A DNA stretch of 64,000 bases from JALQTD01 sp964390365 (GTDB lineage Bacteria > Bacteroidota > Bacteroidia > Flavobacteriales_D > Sanyastnellaceae). The position numbers and the translations under genes are program-made. Below the pieces are notes generated by a model. That model worked only from the letters and a program-made list of their open reading frames with translations. It searched no databases and was not told the DNA's origin. The DNA lies in contig CAYMHW010000001.1 of assembly GCA_964390365.1 (NCBI GenBank), positions 1 through 64,000 on the forward strand, in the 5' to 3' direction. Shown here piece by piece: positions 51,847 to 61,381 of the stretch. Within the stretch, counting starts at the first letter, position 1, and every line of letters starts with the position of its first letter.

Positions 51847-52487
51847 GTGCCGACGTTGCACCGCAGTACGTTGTGCTGTACAAGCCCTTCGGGGTGTTGA
51901 GCCAGTTTTCTGAGGAGGATGGGCACGTGGGGCTGGCCTCGTTGAATCTGGGGTTGGACCAAGACGTCTACCCCGTTGGAAGGTTGGATCGCGACAGCGA
52001 AGGCCTGCTGCTGCTAACCAACGACCGAAGCATCAACGGCGCACTGCTCGATCCCGAGCACGGACACCGGCGGACGTATTGGGTGCAGGTGGAAGGCGAA
52101 CCCACCGAGGAGGACTTGCACGCATTCAATCGCCCGATGACCTTGAAAATCAAAGGACGGTGGCATTCAACGGCACCGGCTGAAGCCCGGTTGCTGATCG
52201 AGCCACCTGCTGTTCCCGACCGGGTGCCGCCGGTTCGCTTCCGCAAAACCGTTCCAGACCGCTGGTTGGAGTTGGTCGTGACCGAGGGCAAGAACCGTCA
52301 AGTGCGGAAAATGACGGCCCATGCGGGTTTCCCGACATTGCGGCTCATCCGGGTGGCCATCGGAGACCTGAACATCATGGACTTGGGGTTGCAACCCGGC
52401 GAAACGCGAGCCATTCCCCGCGAAACCGTCTTGGAACAATTGGGGCTGCGCCTGACCTCCTCCCGAACGCAACGCCGCCAGCGATGA
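51843..52487 (+). CDS. RsuA/RluE-family rRNA pseudouridine synthase
   Basis: GTG 51843 overlaps the upstream stop as GTGA and gives 214 residues; a GTG three codons earlier is also possible. The catalytic aspartate lies in VGRLDRDSEGLLLLTND. Other family segments are YVVLYKPFGVLSQF, KTYWVQV-like RRTYWVQVEGEP and LELVVTEGKNRQVRKMTAHAGFPTLRLIRVAIG. No S4 domain is present, as in RluE, which modifies 23S rRNA; the precise site is not determinable. Confidence 0.92.
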   Translation: MSADVAPQYVVLYKPFGVLSQFSEEDGHVGLASLNLGLDQDVYPVGRLDRDSEGLLLLTNDRSINGALLDPEHGHRRTYWVQVEGEPTEEDLHAFNRPMTLKIKGRWHSTAPAEARLLIEPPAVPDRVPPVRFRKTVPDRWLELVVTEGKNRQVRKMTAHAGFPTLRLIRVAIGDLNIMDLGLQPGETRAIPRETVLEQLGLRLTSSRTQRRQR

Positions 52488-53203
52488 TGGAACGATTGGG
52501 AGGAGCGTGGCGCACAGGATTGGCGGTGGTGTGGACGATTTGGGCTTGCAGTTTGGCCCTCGTGGTGCTCGTGTTGGGGAAGCGGTGGAGCGGTTGGGTG
52601 TTGACGCGCATCGGCGGTCAGCTGTGGAGTGCGAACCTGCTGAAGTGGGTTTCGGAGGGGTTGGAAGTGGTGGCTCCGCCGGATGGGATTTGGCCTGAAC
52701 GTGCGATTTACGTGGCCAACCACAGCAGCTACTTGGACATCAACGCCATCTTCGCGAGCATCCCGCATCCCGTCATATTCTTGTCGAAGGCGTCGGTGCG
52801 GAAAGTGCCCTTTCTCGGATGGGCGAATGCGCGCGTGGGCACCGTTTTCATTGAACGGGGCAAATTGGACTCGGCGATTCGTGCGGCACAAGACTTGAAT
52901 CGCGCGCTCGACGAGGGCAAGGTGGTCTGCGTCTTTCCGGAAGGAACGCGCTCGGCGGATGGCCGGTTGCTGCCGTTCAAGAAAGGGGCCTTTCGATTGG
53001 CCATCGACGCGGGCGTGCCGGTGGTGCCCTTTTTCATCGAGGGCACGAACGACGCCTTGCCGAAGGGGAATTTCCTGATCCGAAAACGTCCCTTGACCAT
53101 TCGGTTTGGCGCCCCGATTTCACCGGAGCCGTATCAGCGGACCGGAGACCTCGACGGGATGTCTGAGGCGGCGCGACGGGCCATCTTGGAATTGAAGGGT
53201 TAA
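52484..53203 (+). CDS. plsC: 1-acyl-sn-glycerol-3-phosphate acyltransferase
   Basis: This encodes 239 residues with an N-terminal membrane helix (VWTIWACSLALVVLVLG). Acyltransferase motifs are NHSSYLD (catalytic His/Asp), GTVFIERG and FPEGTRS, and VVPFFIEGTND. It makes phosphatidic acid in phospholipid synthesis. It overlaps the upstream gene by 4 bp (ATGA) and its 3' end overlaps the convergent fadH stop by 4 bp. Confidence 0.92.
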   Translation: MMERLGGAWRTGLAVVWTIWACSLALVVLVLGKRWSGWVLTRIGGQLWSANLLKWVSEGLEVVAPPDGIWPERAIYVANHSSYLDINAIFASIPHPVIFLSKASVRKVPFLGWANARVGTVFIERGKLDSAIRAAQDLNRALDEGKVVCVFPEGTRSADGRLLPFKKGAFRLAIDAGVPVVPFFIEGTNDALPKGNFLIRKRPLTIRFGAPISPEPYQRTGDLDGMSEAARRAILELKG

Positions 53204-55221
53204 CCGAGCGAACGGGCGAGCTCCCACCCTTCTCGAATGGCGCGTTGGGCATCGATTCCACGGGCCTCTTTGATGCCGCCGATGAGTTCGACCCGCCACG
53301 GTCCTTCCCCGAAGTGGGTGAGGAATTCTGGGGCGTGGTGGCTGGTTTGGCCCGCGCACAAAATGATGCGGTCGCAAGCGAATTCGTGCTCGATGCCGGC
53401 CTCATCCCGGTAGCGGAATCCCGACTCGGTAACGCCCAAATACTCCACGCCCGTATGGAAGGTGACGCCGCGTTGGCGCAAGGTGACGCGGTGAATCCAG
53501 CCGGTGGTTTTGCCGAGGTTGGCGCCGGGTTTATTCGATCCCCGTTGGAACACGTGAACCGCGACGGGGGACTTCCGCACAGGCCGCTCGCCACTCAAGC
53601 CACCGCGAGCGCTCAGTTGGCGGTCGATGCCCCAAGCGTCCTCGAACGACTCCGGGTCGCCGCTGTGGGTCAGCCAATCCGCCACGTCGAACCCGATGCC
53701 CCCCGCACCGATCACGGCGACCACGCCTTCGTTCGGTGGCGGCTGCTTCAGGGCCTCGTCGTACGCTTGCACGTGCGGGAAGTTGACGCGGAACAGCTCG
53801 GGAATGTGCGGCAGCACGCCGGTTGCGAGCACCACGACGTCGCAGCCCTCGGCGTCCTGTTGCGTGGCGCGCCGTCCCATCACCACCTCGACGCCGTGTT
53901 GTTCCATTTGGTGGTGGAAGTACCGGATTGTTTCGCTGAAATCCTCCTTGCCGGGAATGCGACGGGCCAAATTGAATTGCCCGCCCAGCTCCTCGGACGC
54001 CTCGATCAAGCGCACCCGGTGTCCCAACCGCGCCAACTCGCTCGCGCAGCTCATCCCTGCGGGACCACCACCGACCACGAGCACCGACAAGTGGCGCTCC
54101 GGACGCGGTTCGGCATCGGTTTCCCGACCCGCTCGCGGATTGACCAAGCACGTCGCGGTCTTCCGCTGGAAGATGTGGTCCAAGCACGCTTGGTTGCAAC
54201 CGATGCACGTGTTGATGTCATCGGGAGCGCTACGCCGCGCTTTGGCGACCCACTGGGGATCGGCCAAAAATGGCCGCGCCATGGACACCAAATCCGCGCA
54301 CCCTTCGGTGAGCGCGTGTTCGATTTGGTCCGGCATGTTGAAGCGATTCGTGGTGACCAACGGAATGCCCACGTGGCCCATCAGCCGCTGAGTGACCCAC
54401 GCGAATCCGCCATGCGGAACCATGCTTGCAATGGTCGGAATCCGCGCCTCATGCCAGCCGATGCCGGTGTTGATGACGTGCACGCCCGCCGCTTCGAGCG
54501 CTTGGGCCAACTGAACCACTTCATCCCACGAGCTGCCATCTGCCACCAGGTCCAACATGCTCAAGCGGAACATGATGAGGAATCCGTCGCCGACCGCCTC
54601 GCGAATGGCACGTACGATGGCCAAAGGGAACGCCATCCGGCGCTCGAAACTCCCGCCCCAATCGTCGCGGCGTTGGTTCGTGGACTGCACGAGGAACTGG
54701 TTGATGAGGTAGCCTTCCGATCCCATGATTTCCACTCCGTCGTAGCCGGCTTCCTGGGCCAGGCGAGCGCTTCGAGCGTAATCTCGGATGGTCCGCTCCA
54801 CCCCGCGGCGGCTCAGGGCGCGCGGCTTGAACCGGCCAATGGGCGCCTGGAGGGCGCTGGGCGCAACGCAGAACGGATGGTGGCTGTACCGTCCGCCGTG
54901 CAGCAGCTGCAGCAGGATGCGACCGCCCTCGGCGTGCACGGCCTCGGGGATGACGCGGTGCTGGCGGACGTGCCACCGGCGGCTCATGGTCGCTCCGAAC
55001 GGCCCCAATGCGCCCGCCATGTTGGGGGCGATGCCTCCGGTGACGATGAGCGCGGTGCCCGCGGCTGCGCGCTCGGCGTAGAAGGCCGCGAGCTTTTGCA
55101 TGCCGCCGCGCTCTTCCTCCAGCCCGACGTGCATGCTGCCCATGATGACGCGATTCGGCAGGGTGAAGGGACCGAGATCGATCGGCGTGAACAGCTTCGG
55201 ATAGGGGGAATTGGAGGACAT
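53200..55221 (-). CDS. fadH: NADPH-dependent 2,4-dienoyl-CoA reductase-like flavoprotein
   Basis: ATG 55221 (MSSNSPYPKLFTPID) forms TGATG with the upstream stop and gives 673 residues. The N-terminal TIM barrel is of the old-yellow-enzyme type (FTLPNRVIMGSMHVGLEE). A 4Fe-4S cluster motif is CIGCNQACLDHIF followed by TCLVNP. The C-terminal half has FAD (VLVVGGGPAGMSCASELARLG) and NAD(P) (VVAVIGAGGIGFDVADWL) domains. It reduces 2,4-dienoyl-CoA in the breakdown of unsaturated fatty acids. Confidence 0.92.
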   Translation of the reverse strand: MSSNSPYPKLFTPIDLGPFTLPNRVIMGSMHVGLEEERGGMQKLAAFYAERAAAGTALIVTGGIAPNMAGALGPFGATMSRRWHVRQHRVIPEAVHAEGGRILLQLLHGGRYSHHPFCVAPSALQAPIGRFKPRALSRRGVERTIRDYARSARLAQEAGYDGVEIMGSEGYLINQFLVQSTNQRRDDWGGSFERRMAFPLAIVRAIREAVGDGFLIMFRLSMLDLVADGSSWDEVVQLAQALEAAGVHVINTGIGWHEARIPTIASMVPHGGFAWVTQRLMGHVGIPLVTTNRFNMPDQIEHALTEGCADLVSMARPFLADPQWVAKARRSAPDDINTCIGCNQACLDHIFQRKTATCLVNPRAGRETDAEPRPERHLSVLVVGGGPAGMSCASELARLGHRVRLIEASEELGGQFNLARRIPGKEDFSETIRYFHHQMEQHGVEVVMGRRATQQDAEGCDVVVLATGVLPHIPELFRVNFPHVQAYDEALKQPPPNEGVVAVIGAGGIGFDVADWLTHSGDPESFEDAWGIDRQLSARGGLSGERPVRKSPVAVHVFQRGSNKPGANLGKTTGWIHRVTLRQRGVTFHTGVEYLGVTESGFRYRDEAGIEHEFACDRIILCAGQTSHHAPEFLTHFGEGPWRVELIGGIKEARGIDAQRAIREGWELARSLG

Positions 55222-58200
55222 CAATCGAATTCTCTGAACCGGTCTACGAAGTCGTTGCGCCGCTTTTTCGATCCCATGGCTTGGAATCCGAAGCGCTTGC
55301 CGTCTTCTTTGATGGTTCGGTTTTTGGCCTTGACTTCCAGCAAGATATCAAAGAATGGCGTGTCCGTAGTGCTCACGTTCATCGTCCCCAAACGGTAGTC
55401 GAAGTAATACCAATTCTCGTCGCTGCCATGCAGGTAAAGCCGCAGCCAATCGCCCGTTTTCATCCGCTGGATTTCCATTTTGCCCTTCATCTGCATGAAG
55501 ACTTGCTCATCGCCCAAAAGCACGATGCCCAGCGGACCTTCCGAAACAAATGATTCTTCGGATGGATCGTAGACCAGCTCAATGCCGCTGAGCACGAGGG
55601 TGTGCTGCAGTTCCTTCGGCACGCGCTTGAACTGCCCTGTCAAACTCAGGTCCCCGAGGGCGTCAGCGGCCGCTTCTTCGCCAATGCTTCGTCGCAAAGC
55701 GCGGTCGTAGCCCGAGGCGAAGACATCGAGTGGGCTCGTTCCTTGCCACATGGGGATTTGGGTGGCGATGCGCTTGAGGAGTTGGTCGTCGAACAGGAAG
55801 TCCAAGAACAACGTGCCTTTGAGGCGAAGCTGTCCGTTTTCGTCCACCCACGACTCCCCGACCATGGACTGTTCGAGCAGGCCAAAATCCACGGGCAAGT
55901 TGATGGCTCCGCTCCCCTTCAATCCGCAGCCATCCACCGACAATTCCCAGGAGTTGGCGACGGACTCGAGGTCGTTGAACCGCTCTTCGGACGAGATGAC
56001 GTACCGCTTCGTTTTCGCGTCGTAGCGGATGCTGCCTTCCAAATCGATGAGCGGCGAGTCTTCCCGGTCGCCCCGTTCGGTCATGAAGGCGGGGTATGCG
56101 GTGTAGGGCGAACGGCCGGACACCACCACCCCAGCCGTCAGGTCGGTGCGATCGATGGATTCCGGTTCGTTGCCGATGGGAATCGAGACCGCCTTCGGGT
56201 CGATGCGAGCATCGAATGCCACCCATTCGGGCACGTACCCCGCACAGGGGTGCATCATTTTTGCCCCGCCCTCGAACCTCAAGAGCGGCTCGCTGGCGTC
56301 GAGGTGCACGGAACCGGCATACGCGAACGCCGGACTCAGAGCGAAATCTTCGGTGACCACAACCTGTCCCTTCGCGTGCGTTTCACGGTTCGTTCGGTCC
56401 ACGAAGATTTGGTCGAAGGTCAGCTCGAACGGTGTGCCGTTCACGTCCTTGTAGATGTAACTGCCGGCGCCCTTGTAATCAAGCCGGCCGCTGATTTCGA
56501 GGTGGGCCTCGGTGATGCGGTGATGCCGGGAAGTGCGGTCTGCCACGACCGTTGCGCGTTCCAAGGCGTCCATGGCTGCAAGGCGCCGGACCATCAATTT
56601 CCCGCTGTCGGGCCAAATTTGGGCGTCAGCCACCTCGAGGTACTGCACCCCTTCACACGCCAAGTCCGCCGTTTGTACGCCGAATCGCGATTGTGGCGAG
56701 AGGAAGCGCAGGCTGTCTTGGCCGGGATGGAGGGAAAGGAAATTGCACGGAAGTTCAACGGCTGTGGTGTTCGCCAATTCCTCTTTGGGGAACGTGCGGT
56801 CGGACTCGAGGGCGATTTGGTCCAAATCCATGAACCATCGGAACCGCGACAGGTCCACCTCATACTGGTTCAGCGGCAACTCCACCTTCACTTCGCCTGC
56901 CATCGCCTCGAAATCCCCCAAGCGGTCCGTGAAATTCACGTCCGCTTTCACCGCATCCGTGCGGAACGCCATGCGATCCTCCAACCCGCGCAACTGAAAT
57001 CCTGCCGAATCGGACACCGCGTGGTGCTGCGTCAGCTGGAAGTCCTCGGAGGTCAGTTGCGCTTGGTCAAAATTGAAAACGCCCGTCGCAAACATTCCAG
57101 AATCCACATAGGTCAACGCTCCCCGGAACTTCACCCCGTCGTAATAGGCCGTCAAGGAGTCGCGGCCCGTCGAACACTCCAACCGGTGCTCGTAAGGCGC
57201 AAACCGCAAGTCCCCTCCCCGACCCGTCAAATGCGGCACATCAAAGCCCTCATCGCTGCGGTTCGAGAACGTGCTCGTGACTCCGATCGCCTCATCCGGC
57301 AAGAACGTGAAGTCGTCCCCTGCGGCATGCGCCGTTTTGAAATCGATGACGCCCCCACCGTGCAGCCCCTTCAAATCGAGCCGAATGGCTTCGGTGTACC
57401 GCGCCAATCCCCCATATAGTTCCTTCCCCGCACTCGTGGTTTCGGTTGAAATCCCGAGCGAGTAGTCCGGCATCAACTCCAGCGGCTGCTCCAAATCGGG
57501 CAAGATGCCCGAACTCACCAAGGTCCCGCGGAACGCGAGGTCCTCCGGCGCAAACCGGTCGAGGTTGTTCATGGTGAACGGATCGACCGCAAAGTAGAAG
57601 CGATCGCGGTCGTAGGCCCCACCCTGGATGCGCTGCTCGTCATAGTACACAAAGGACGTTTCCTTACTCGATAAAACGGGGTACTGCGTGAACTGCCGCG
57701 AGCGCAACCCCGAGCGATTCATCGGATCGTCGATTTTCAGCGTTCCCGTGACTTCCCGCAAAGAGGACTGAACGGGCCGTTTGAGTGGCCGGCCGTAACG
57801 ATCGCGCTCTGAGGGGTCGTCCACTTGCAATTTGACTTCCTCGACTTGGCTGAGCTCGATTTGGAACCCTTCATAATCAAAGCCAAACCCGGTTCCAATG
57901 AACTCCAAGTTCCCCGCAATCACCCGCCCGTTGAACGCAAACGACCGGTTCTCTCCGATCTCCACCCGTCCAGCTTCAGGCAAGATCCGCACGTCCTGCG
58001 AATCACTGACCTGAAACGGCATCACCCCATCGAGCCGCAACCGACCATTCAACAAACTCAAGCTACCATTGACACCGTTGGGCGCCTGCGAGATGAACCG
58101 TATGACATCGTAATCCCTTCGTCCTGCGGCGTTTTGAAGGAACTTCAAGGCCTTGGGCTCGATGGAGCATTCCAAGGTTTCGAGGTCCATTTGCAGGAAC

Positions 58201-59654
58201 CCTTGATTCGCCAAATCAATGAGCAGGATGCGCGTCGACAATTCATTCAACCGAATGAACTCCGCAAAGTCGAGCGTGGTGAATTCCGATTGGCCCGTTT
58301 CCTTCTCAAATTGCCGCAACAATTGAAGCGGGTGGCGATCCGCCATGCCTTGTAAGGACTGGAACGCCTCGCGTTTAAAATAGTCGAGGCTAGCGAACGT
58401 TGCGGTTCGGTTGGTTGCCCCTGGGATGCCCCCCAATTGAATGGTCGTGCTGCCCAATTCCCAGTTCATCGCTTCCACGTCCATCTCCAAACCGTGGTAC
58501 GTATCCTTGAACGATTGCTTGCTCAACCCTTCATCGGAACGACTCAGGCTCAATCGCCCGGTCGCGTGGTCCAGGCGAAACTGGCACTCGGGGTGTGAAA
58601 TCGTATCCTCCTCGAAGAACAACCACGCTGCGCTTTTCTCAGCGGAAATTCCGCGATCCGTGAACAAGTACGTCAACGCCTCAATGCGGAAGAGCACCGT
58701 GTCCTCATGCAGCACTTCCAGTAGAGCGCGATCTTCCGCCGTTCCGGTGCCGAGCAAGCGCGAACCCGAAATCGTGATGCCCCCCGTGTAGTTGACGTTG
58801 GGGGCGATGTCCGTGATGCTCAAGACACTCGCGTCCGTTTCGAAGCGGGGGTAGTCCTTGCTTTCAGGTGAGGCGTTGGCCTGCAATTTCACGGTGAGTT
58901 GGCCTGGAAGGGCTTCGGGGACCAAATCGCTGTAAAACATCGCCCCTTCGACCTGCAGCGAATTCCCGTCGAGGCGCAAATCGAAAGACTCGAACTCCGC
59001 ATAGGTGCGGGTGCTGTCCAACGTTGTTCCGGCCCAGGTAATGCGTCCTCGCCCCCCTGCGAAGCGGTCCCGGGTGACGCTCCACACCCCTTCGGTACCC
59101 AACACCGCCACGCGGTCCCCGCGGCCCGTGCCGATCAAGTCGCCCTGGATGAAGCGCACTTGCGGAACGCTGTCCCACTCGAATCGCGGCACCCCGCCTT
59201 CCATGCGCCATTCGGTGTGGCCGTCGTTCGCGATGGTTCCGCGCCGGAACAAGTCGGGTGAAACCGCCAAGAAAGCCGGCTCGGATTTCTTCCAAGACCG
59301 CTTTCCTTCCAGCGCTTCGATGAACGCGTGCCACGGCTCCCAAAACACCGTGTCGCCTTGGTCCATGAGCACTTGGGCTGCTTCGAGGTACCCCCTGCCC
59401 GCCTTGGGAAACGGCATGCGGTCTTTCTGCATGCGCTCGGCGGTCGTGCGCAACGTGTCGAGCTGACCTGCCCGCCATGTTCCTTCGTACAACCACGGCT
59501 TGAACGACTTCCGCAGCCATTTGACTTGCTCGTCGCTTTGGTCGCCCACCCACGCTTCAACGGTTTGGTAGAGGGCCTCGGCTTGGGCTTCGGTTTGGCT
59601 CCAAAGCATCGTCGAGAACAAGCATCCCAACGCAAGCAACGACAACTTCCTCAT
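55221..59654 (-). CDS. Very large exported beta-rich protein of unknown function
   Basis: ATG 59654 (MRKLSLLALGCLFSTMLWSQ) gives 1477 residues with a signal peptide and no membrane helix after it. A helical N-terminal part (about 25-130) precedes a continuous series of beta-strand-rich modules with recurring GNLEFIGTGFGFDYEGFQIEL, GTLKIDDP and GSGAINLPVDFG-like edges, reminiscent of LptA/AsmA-type beta structures, but I cannot assign a family. No T9SS sorting domain is visible; it ends RFREFD. It lies one base after prmA and overlaps fadH by one base. An envelope role is likely by size and export, otherwise open. Confidence 0.75.
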   Translation of the reverse strand: MRKLSLLALGCLFSTMLWSQTEAQAEALYQTVEAWVGDQSDEQVKWLRKSFKPWLYEGTWRAGQLDTLRTTAERMQKDRMPFPKAGRGYLEAAQVLMDQGDTVFWEPWHAFIEALEGKRSWKKSEPAFLAVSPDLFRRGTIANDGHTEWRMEGGVPRFEWDSVPQVRFIQGDLIGTGRGDRVAVLGTEGVWSVTRDRFAGGRGRITWAGTTLDSTRTYAEFESFDLRLDGNSLQVEGAMFYSDLVPEALPGQLTVKLQANASPESKDYPRFETDASVLSITDIAPNVNYTGGITISGSRLLGTGTAEDRALLEVLHEDTVLFRIEALTYLFTDRGISAEKSAAWLFFEEDTISHPECQFRLDHATGRLSLSRSDEGLSKQSFKDTYHGLEMDVEAMNWELGSTTIQLGGIPGATNRTATFASLDYFKREAFQSLQGMADRHPLQLLRQFEKETGQSEFTTLDFAEFIRLNELSTRILLIDLANQGFLQMDLETLECSIEPKALKFLQNAAGRRDYDVIRFISQAPNGVNGSLSLLNGRLRLDGVMPFQVSDSQDVRILPEAGRVEIGENRSFAFNGRVIAGNLEFIGTGFGFDYEGFQIELSQVEEVKLQVDDPSERDRYGRPLKRPVQSSLREVTGTLKIDDPMNRSGLRSRQFTQYPVLSSKETSFVYYDEQRIQGGAYDRDRFYFAVDPFTMNNLDRFAPEDLAFRGTLVSSGILPDLEQPLELMPDYSLGISTETTSAGKELYGGLARYTEAIRLDLKGLHGGGVIDFKTAHAAGDDFTFLPDEAIGVTSTFSNRSDEGFDVPHLTGRGGDLRFAPYEHRLECSTGRDSLTAYYDGVKFRGALTYVDSGMFATGVFNFDQAQLTSEDFQLTQHHAVSDSAGFQLRGLEDRMAFRTDAVKADVNFTDRLGDFEAMAGEVKVELPLNQYEVDLSRFRWFMDLDQIALESDRTFPKEELANTTAVELPCNFLSLHPGQDSLRFLSPQSRFGVQTADLACEGVQYLEVADAQIWPDSGKLMVRRLAAMDALERATVVADRTSRHHRITEAHLEISGRLDYKGAGSYIYKDVNGTPFELTFDQIFVDRTNRETHAKGQVVVTEDFALSPAFAYAGSVHLDASEPLLRFEGGAKMMHPCAGYVPEWVAFDARIDPKAVSIPIGNEPESIDRTDLTAGVVVSGRSPYTAYPAFMTERGDREDSPLIDLEGSIRYDAKTKRYVISSEERFNDLESVANSWELSVDGCGLKGSGAINLPVDFGLLEQSMVGESWVDENGQLRLKGTLFLDFLFDDQLLKRIATQIPMWQGTSPLDVFASGYDRALRRSIGEEAAADALGDLSLTGQFKRVPKELQHTLVLSGIELVYDPSEESFVSEGPLGIVLLGDEQVFMQMKGKMEIQRMKTGDWLRLYLHGSDENWYYFDYRLGTMNVSTTDTPFFDILLEVKAKNRTIKEDGKRFGFQAMGSKKRRNDFVDRFREFD

Positions 59655-59655
59655 C

Positions 59656-60516
59656 TCAATGGGTTTTTTTCCAGTGCAAACACGCCCAACCTGAGCGCTC
59701 CCATTCGGACTCAAGCACCCAATTGTGCCTCGCGGCTTCTTCGGACAAGCGCTCCACATCGGATGGGAAAAATCCGCTCATGAGCACCCAACCACCTGGA
59801 TTCAATGCCGCATCGTACGCCGCCCAATCCGCAAGGAGGATGTTGCGGTTGATGTTCGCGAGGATGCCGTCAAACGGGGCGGTCGGTTCCTGCAGCAACT
59901 GGGCATCGCCGTGCTGGATGGTGAAGGATGCATCGGGCTCGATGCCGTTCAGCCGCGCATTGCTCGCACTGTTCTCGACGCTCCATTCGTCGATGTCAAT
60001 GGCCACCACTTCCTTCGCCCCTAAGCGCTTCGCTGCGATGGCGAGTACCCCCGTTCCACATCCCATGTCCAGCACCCGTTGGCCTTCGACGGGCCGATCG
60101 AGCAGGTGGCGCAACATTTGCCAGGTCGTGGCGTGGTGCCCGGTGCCAAATGACATTTGGGGCTGGATGATGAGGTCCAACCCCCGGTCGGGTGCAGGGT
60201 GAAAGGGAGCGCGCATGTGGGCCAGTCCCTCCACGTCAATGGGCTCGTAATCGGCTTCCCAAGCGGCGTTCCAATTGGTGGCTTCGATGCGCTCGGTTTG
60301 GTCCACCAACTCCTCCAGCCCGGGCATGTTGCGCAAGCGCTCAATCACCTCCGCCAAGGCCTCGCGGTCCACCCCATCCCAAGCCGCGTGCGCCACCAAA
60401 CCGCGGTCATCCGGCTCGAACATGTCGAACCCGATTTCACTCAACCACGCCACCGCCACATCCGCTGCTGGCTGGGCGGGGGTCAAGGCCAAATCCAACT
60501 TCAAAAACGCATTCAT
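59656..60516 (-). CDS. prmA: Ribosomal protein L11 methyltransferase
   Basis: This encodes 286 residues. An N-terminal substrate-recognition domain precedes a SAM-methyltransferase domain with QPQMSFGTGHHATTWQMLRHL, VLDMGCGTGVLAIAAKRLGA and DGILANINRNIL, the PrmA signature. It trimethylates ribosomal protein L11. A 13-bp palindrome CGAAGTTACTTCG (60521-60533) immediately precedes the start; it contains TAACTTCG, a variant -7 box. Confidence 0.94.
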   Translation of the reverse strand: MNAFLKLDLALTPAQPAADVAVAWLSEIGFDMFEPDDRGLVAHAAWDGVDREALAEVIERLRNMPGLEELVDQTERIEATNWNAAWEADYEPIDVEGLAHMRAPFHPAPDRGLDLIIQPQMSFGTGHHATTWQMLRHLLDRPVEGQRVLDMGCGTGVLAIAAKRLGAKEVVAIDIDEWSVENSASNARLNGIEPDASFTIQHGDAQLLQEPTAPFDGILANINRNILLADWAAYDAALNPGGWVLMSGFFPSDVERLSEEAARHNWVLESEWERSGWACLHWKKTH

Positions 60517-60582
60517 GCATCGAAGTTACTTCGCGGTGAGGCGCAGAACTTCGAGCAGTTCGGAAGAGTTCTTAAATGTTAT

Positions 60583-61344
60583 TCACGAAACCGAGGCGGC
60601 ATCTGCAATGCGAATGAGCTCCAAGAAATCCGCTGGATCCAAGCTCGCCCCACCGATCAATCCACCGTTCACGTCGGGCTGATTGAACAGCTCTTCCGCA
60701 TTCGAGGGTTTGCACGATCCGCCGTACAAAATCGGCAGCTCAGCCGCTGCGTCGGCCCCAAAGCGCTCGTTGAGCCAACCGCGAATGGCGGCGTGCATGT
60801 CCTGTGCTTGCTGGGAAGTAGCCGTTCGCCCCGTTCCAATGGCCCAAATGGGTTCGTAAGCGATGACGAGTTGTGCGGGGTCGTTCACGCCCACCAGGGC
60901 CGATTCGAGTTGATCGAAAATCACGCGTTCGGGCTGTCCGGCTTCGCGCTGTTCGAGGGTTTCACCGCAGCACAGGAAGGTCCGGAGGCCGGCGCCCAAG
61001 GCGCGCTGAACTTTCGCATGGACGGCCTCGTTCGATTCTCCGAAGAACTCGCGTCGCTCGGAATGACCGATGAGCACCGCTTGGGCCCCAGCGCTTTGCA
61101 CCATCTCCGCCGTGAATTCCCCCGTGTGCGCTCCCTCACCGTGTGCGCTGCACTGCTGCGCCGCCCAGTGCAATCGGCCTGACTCGCCCATTGCGAGCGC
61201 CGCGAGGTAGGGCGCAGGCGGTGCAATGTAGACTTCTGTGTTGCCGTTGAGCTCAGCGAGGGCCGGTAGGAAGGCGTCCGTGAATTCCCGTGCCTCGTTC
61301 ATCAATTTGTTGCTTTTCCAGTTTCCAGCTACGATGTTGCGCAT
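60583..61344 (-). CDS. tpiA: Triose-phosphate isomerase
   Basis: ATG 61344 (MRNIVAGNWKSNKLMNE) gives 253 residues. Catalytic residues are in place: Lys in GNWKSNK, His in VLIGHSERREFFGE and Glu in VIAYEPIWAIGTG; the phosphate loop is ILYGGSCKPSN and GGLIGGASLDP. It acts in glycolysis and gluconeogenesis. The gene is divergent from recQ with only 37 bp between starts. Confidence 0.97.
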   Translation of the reverse strand: MRNIVAGNWKSNKLMNEAREFTDAFLPALAELNGNTEVYIAPPAPYLAALAMGESGRLHWAAQQCSAHGEGAHTGEFTAEMVQSAGAQAVLIGHSERREFFGESNEAVHAKVQRALGAGLRTFLCCGETLEQREAGQPERVIFDQLESALVGVNDPAQLVIAYEPIWAIGTGRTATSQQAQDMHAAIRGWLNERFGADAAAELPILYGGSCKPSNAEELFNQPDVNGGLIGGASLDPADFLELIRIADAASVS

Positions 61345-61348
61345 GACC

Positions 61349-61369
61349 TTTGTCTTGTATTGGGACAAA
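61349..61369. promoter_or_regulatory. Inverted repeat in the short tpiA/recQ divergent region
   Basis: TTTGTC (61349-61354) and GACAAA (61364-61369) form a perfect inverted repeat with a 9-bp centre in the 37-bp spacer. GACCTTTG (61345-61352) on the plus strand and GAAATTTG on the minus strand are 7 of 8 matches to the -7 box, so the repeat may simply reflect two back-to-back promoters. Confidence 0.35.
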
Positions 61370-61381
61370 TTTCGGGCATCC

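Noticed and set aside
53245..55398. Plus-strand open frame of 717 codons
   Set aside because: It lies antisense to fadH, which has full flavoprotein and Fe-S motifs. The translated frame is low-complexity, with no domain or start context. Long antisense frames are expected at this GC content and codon bias.
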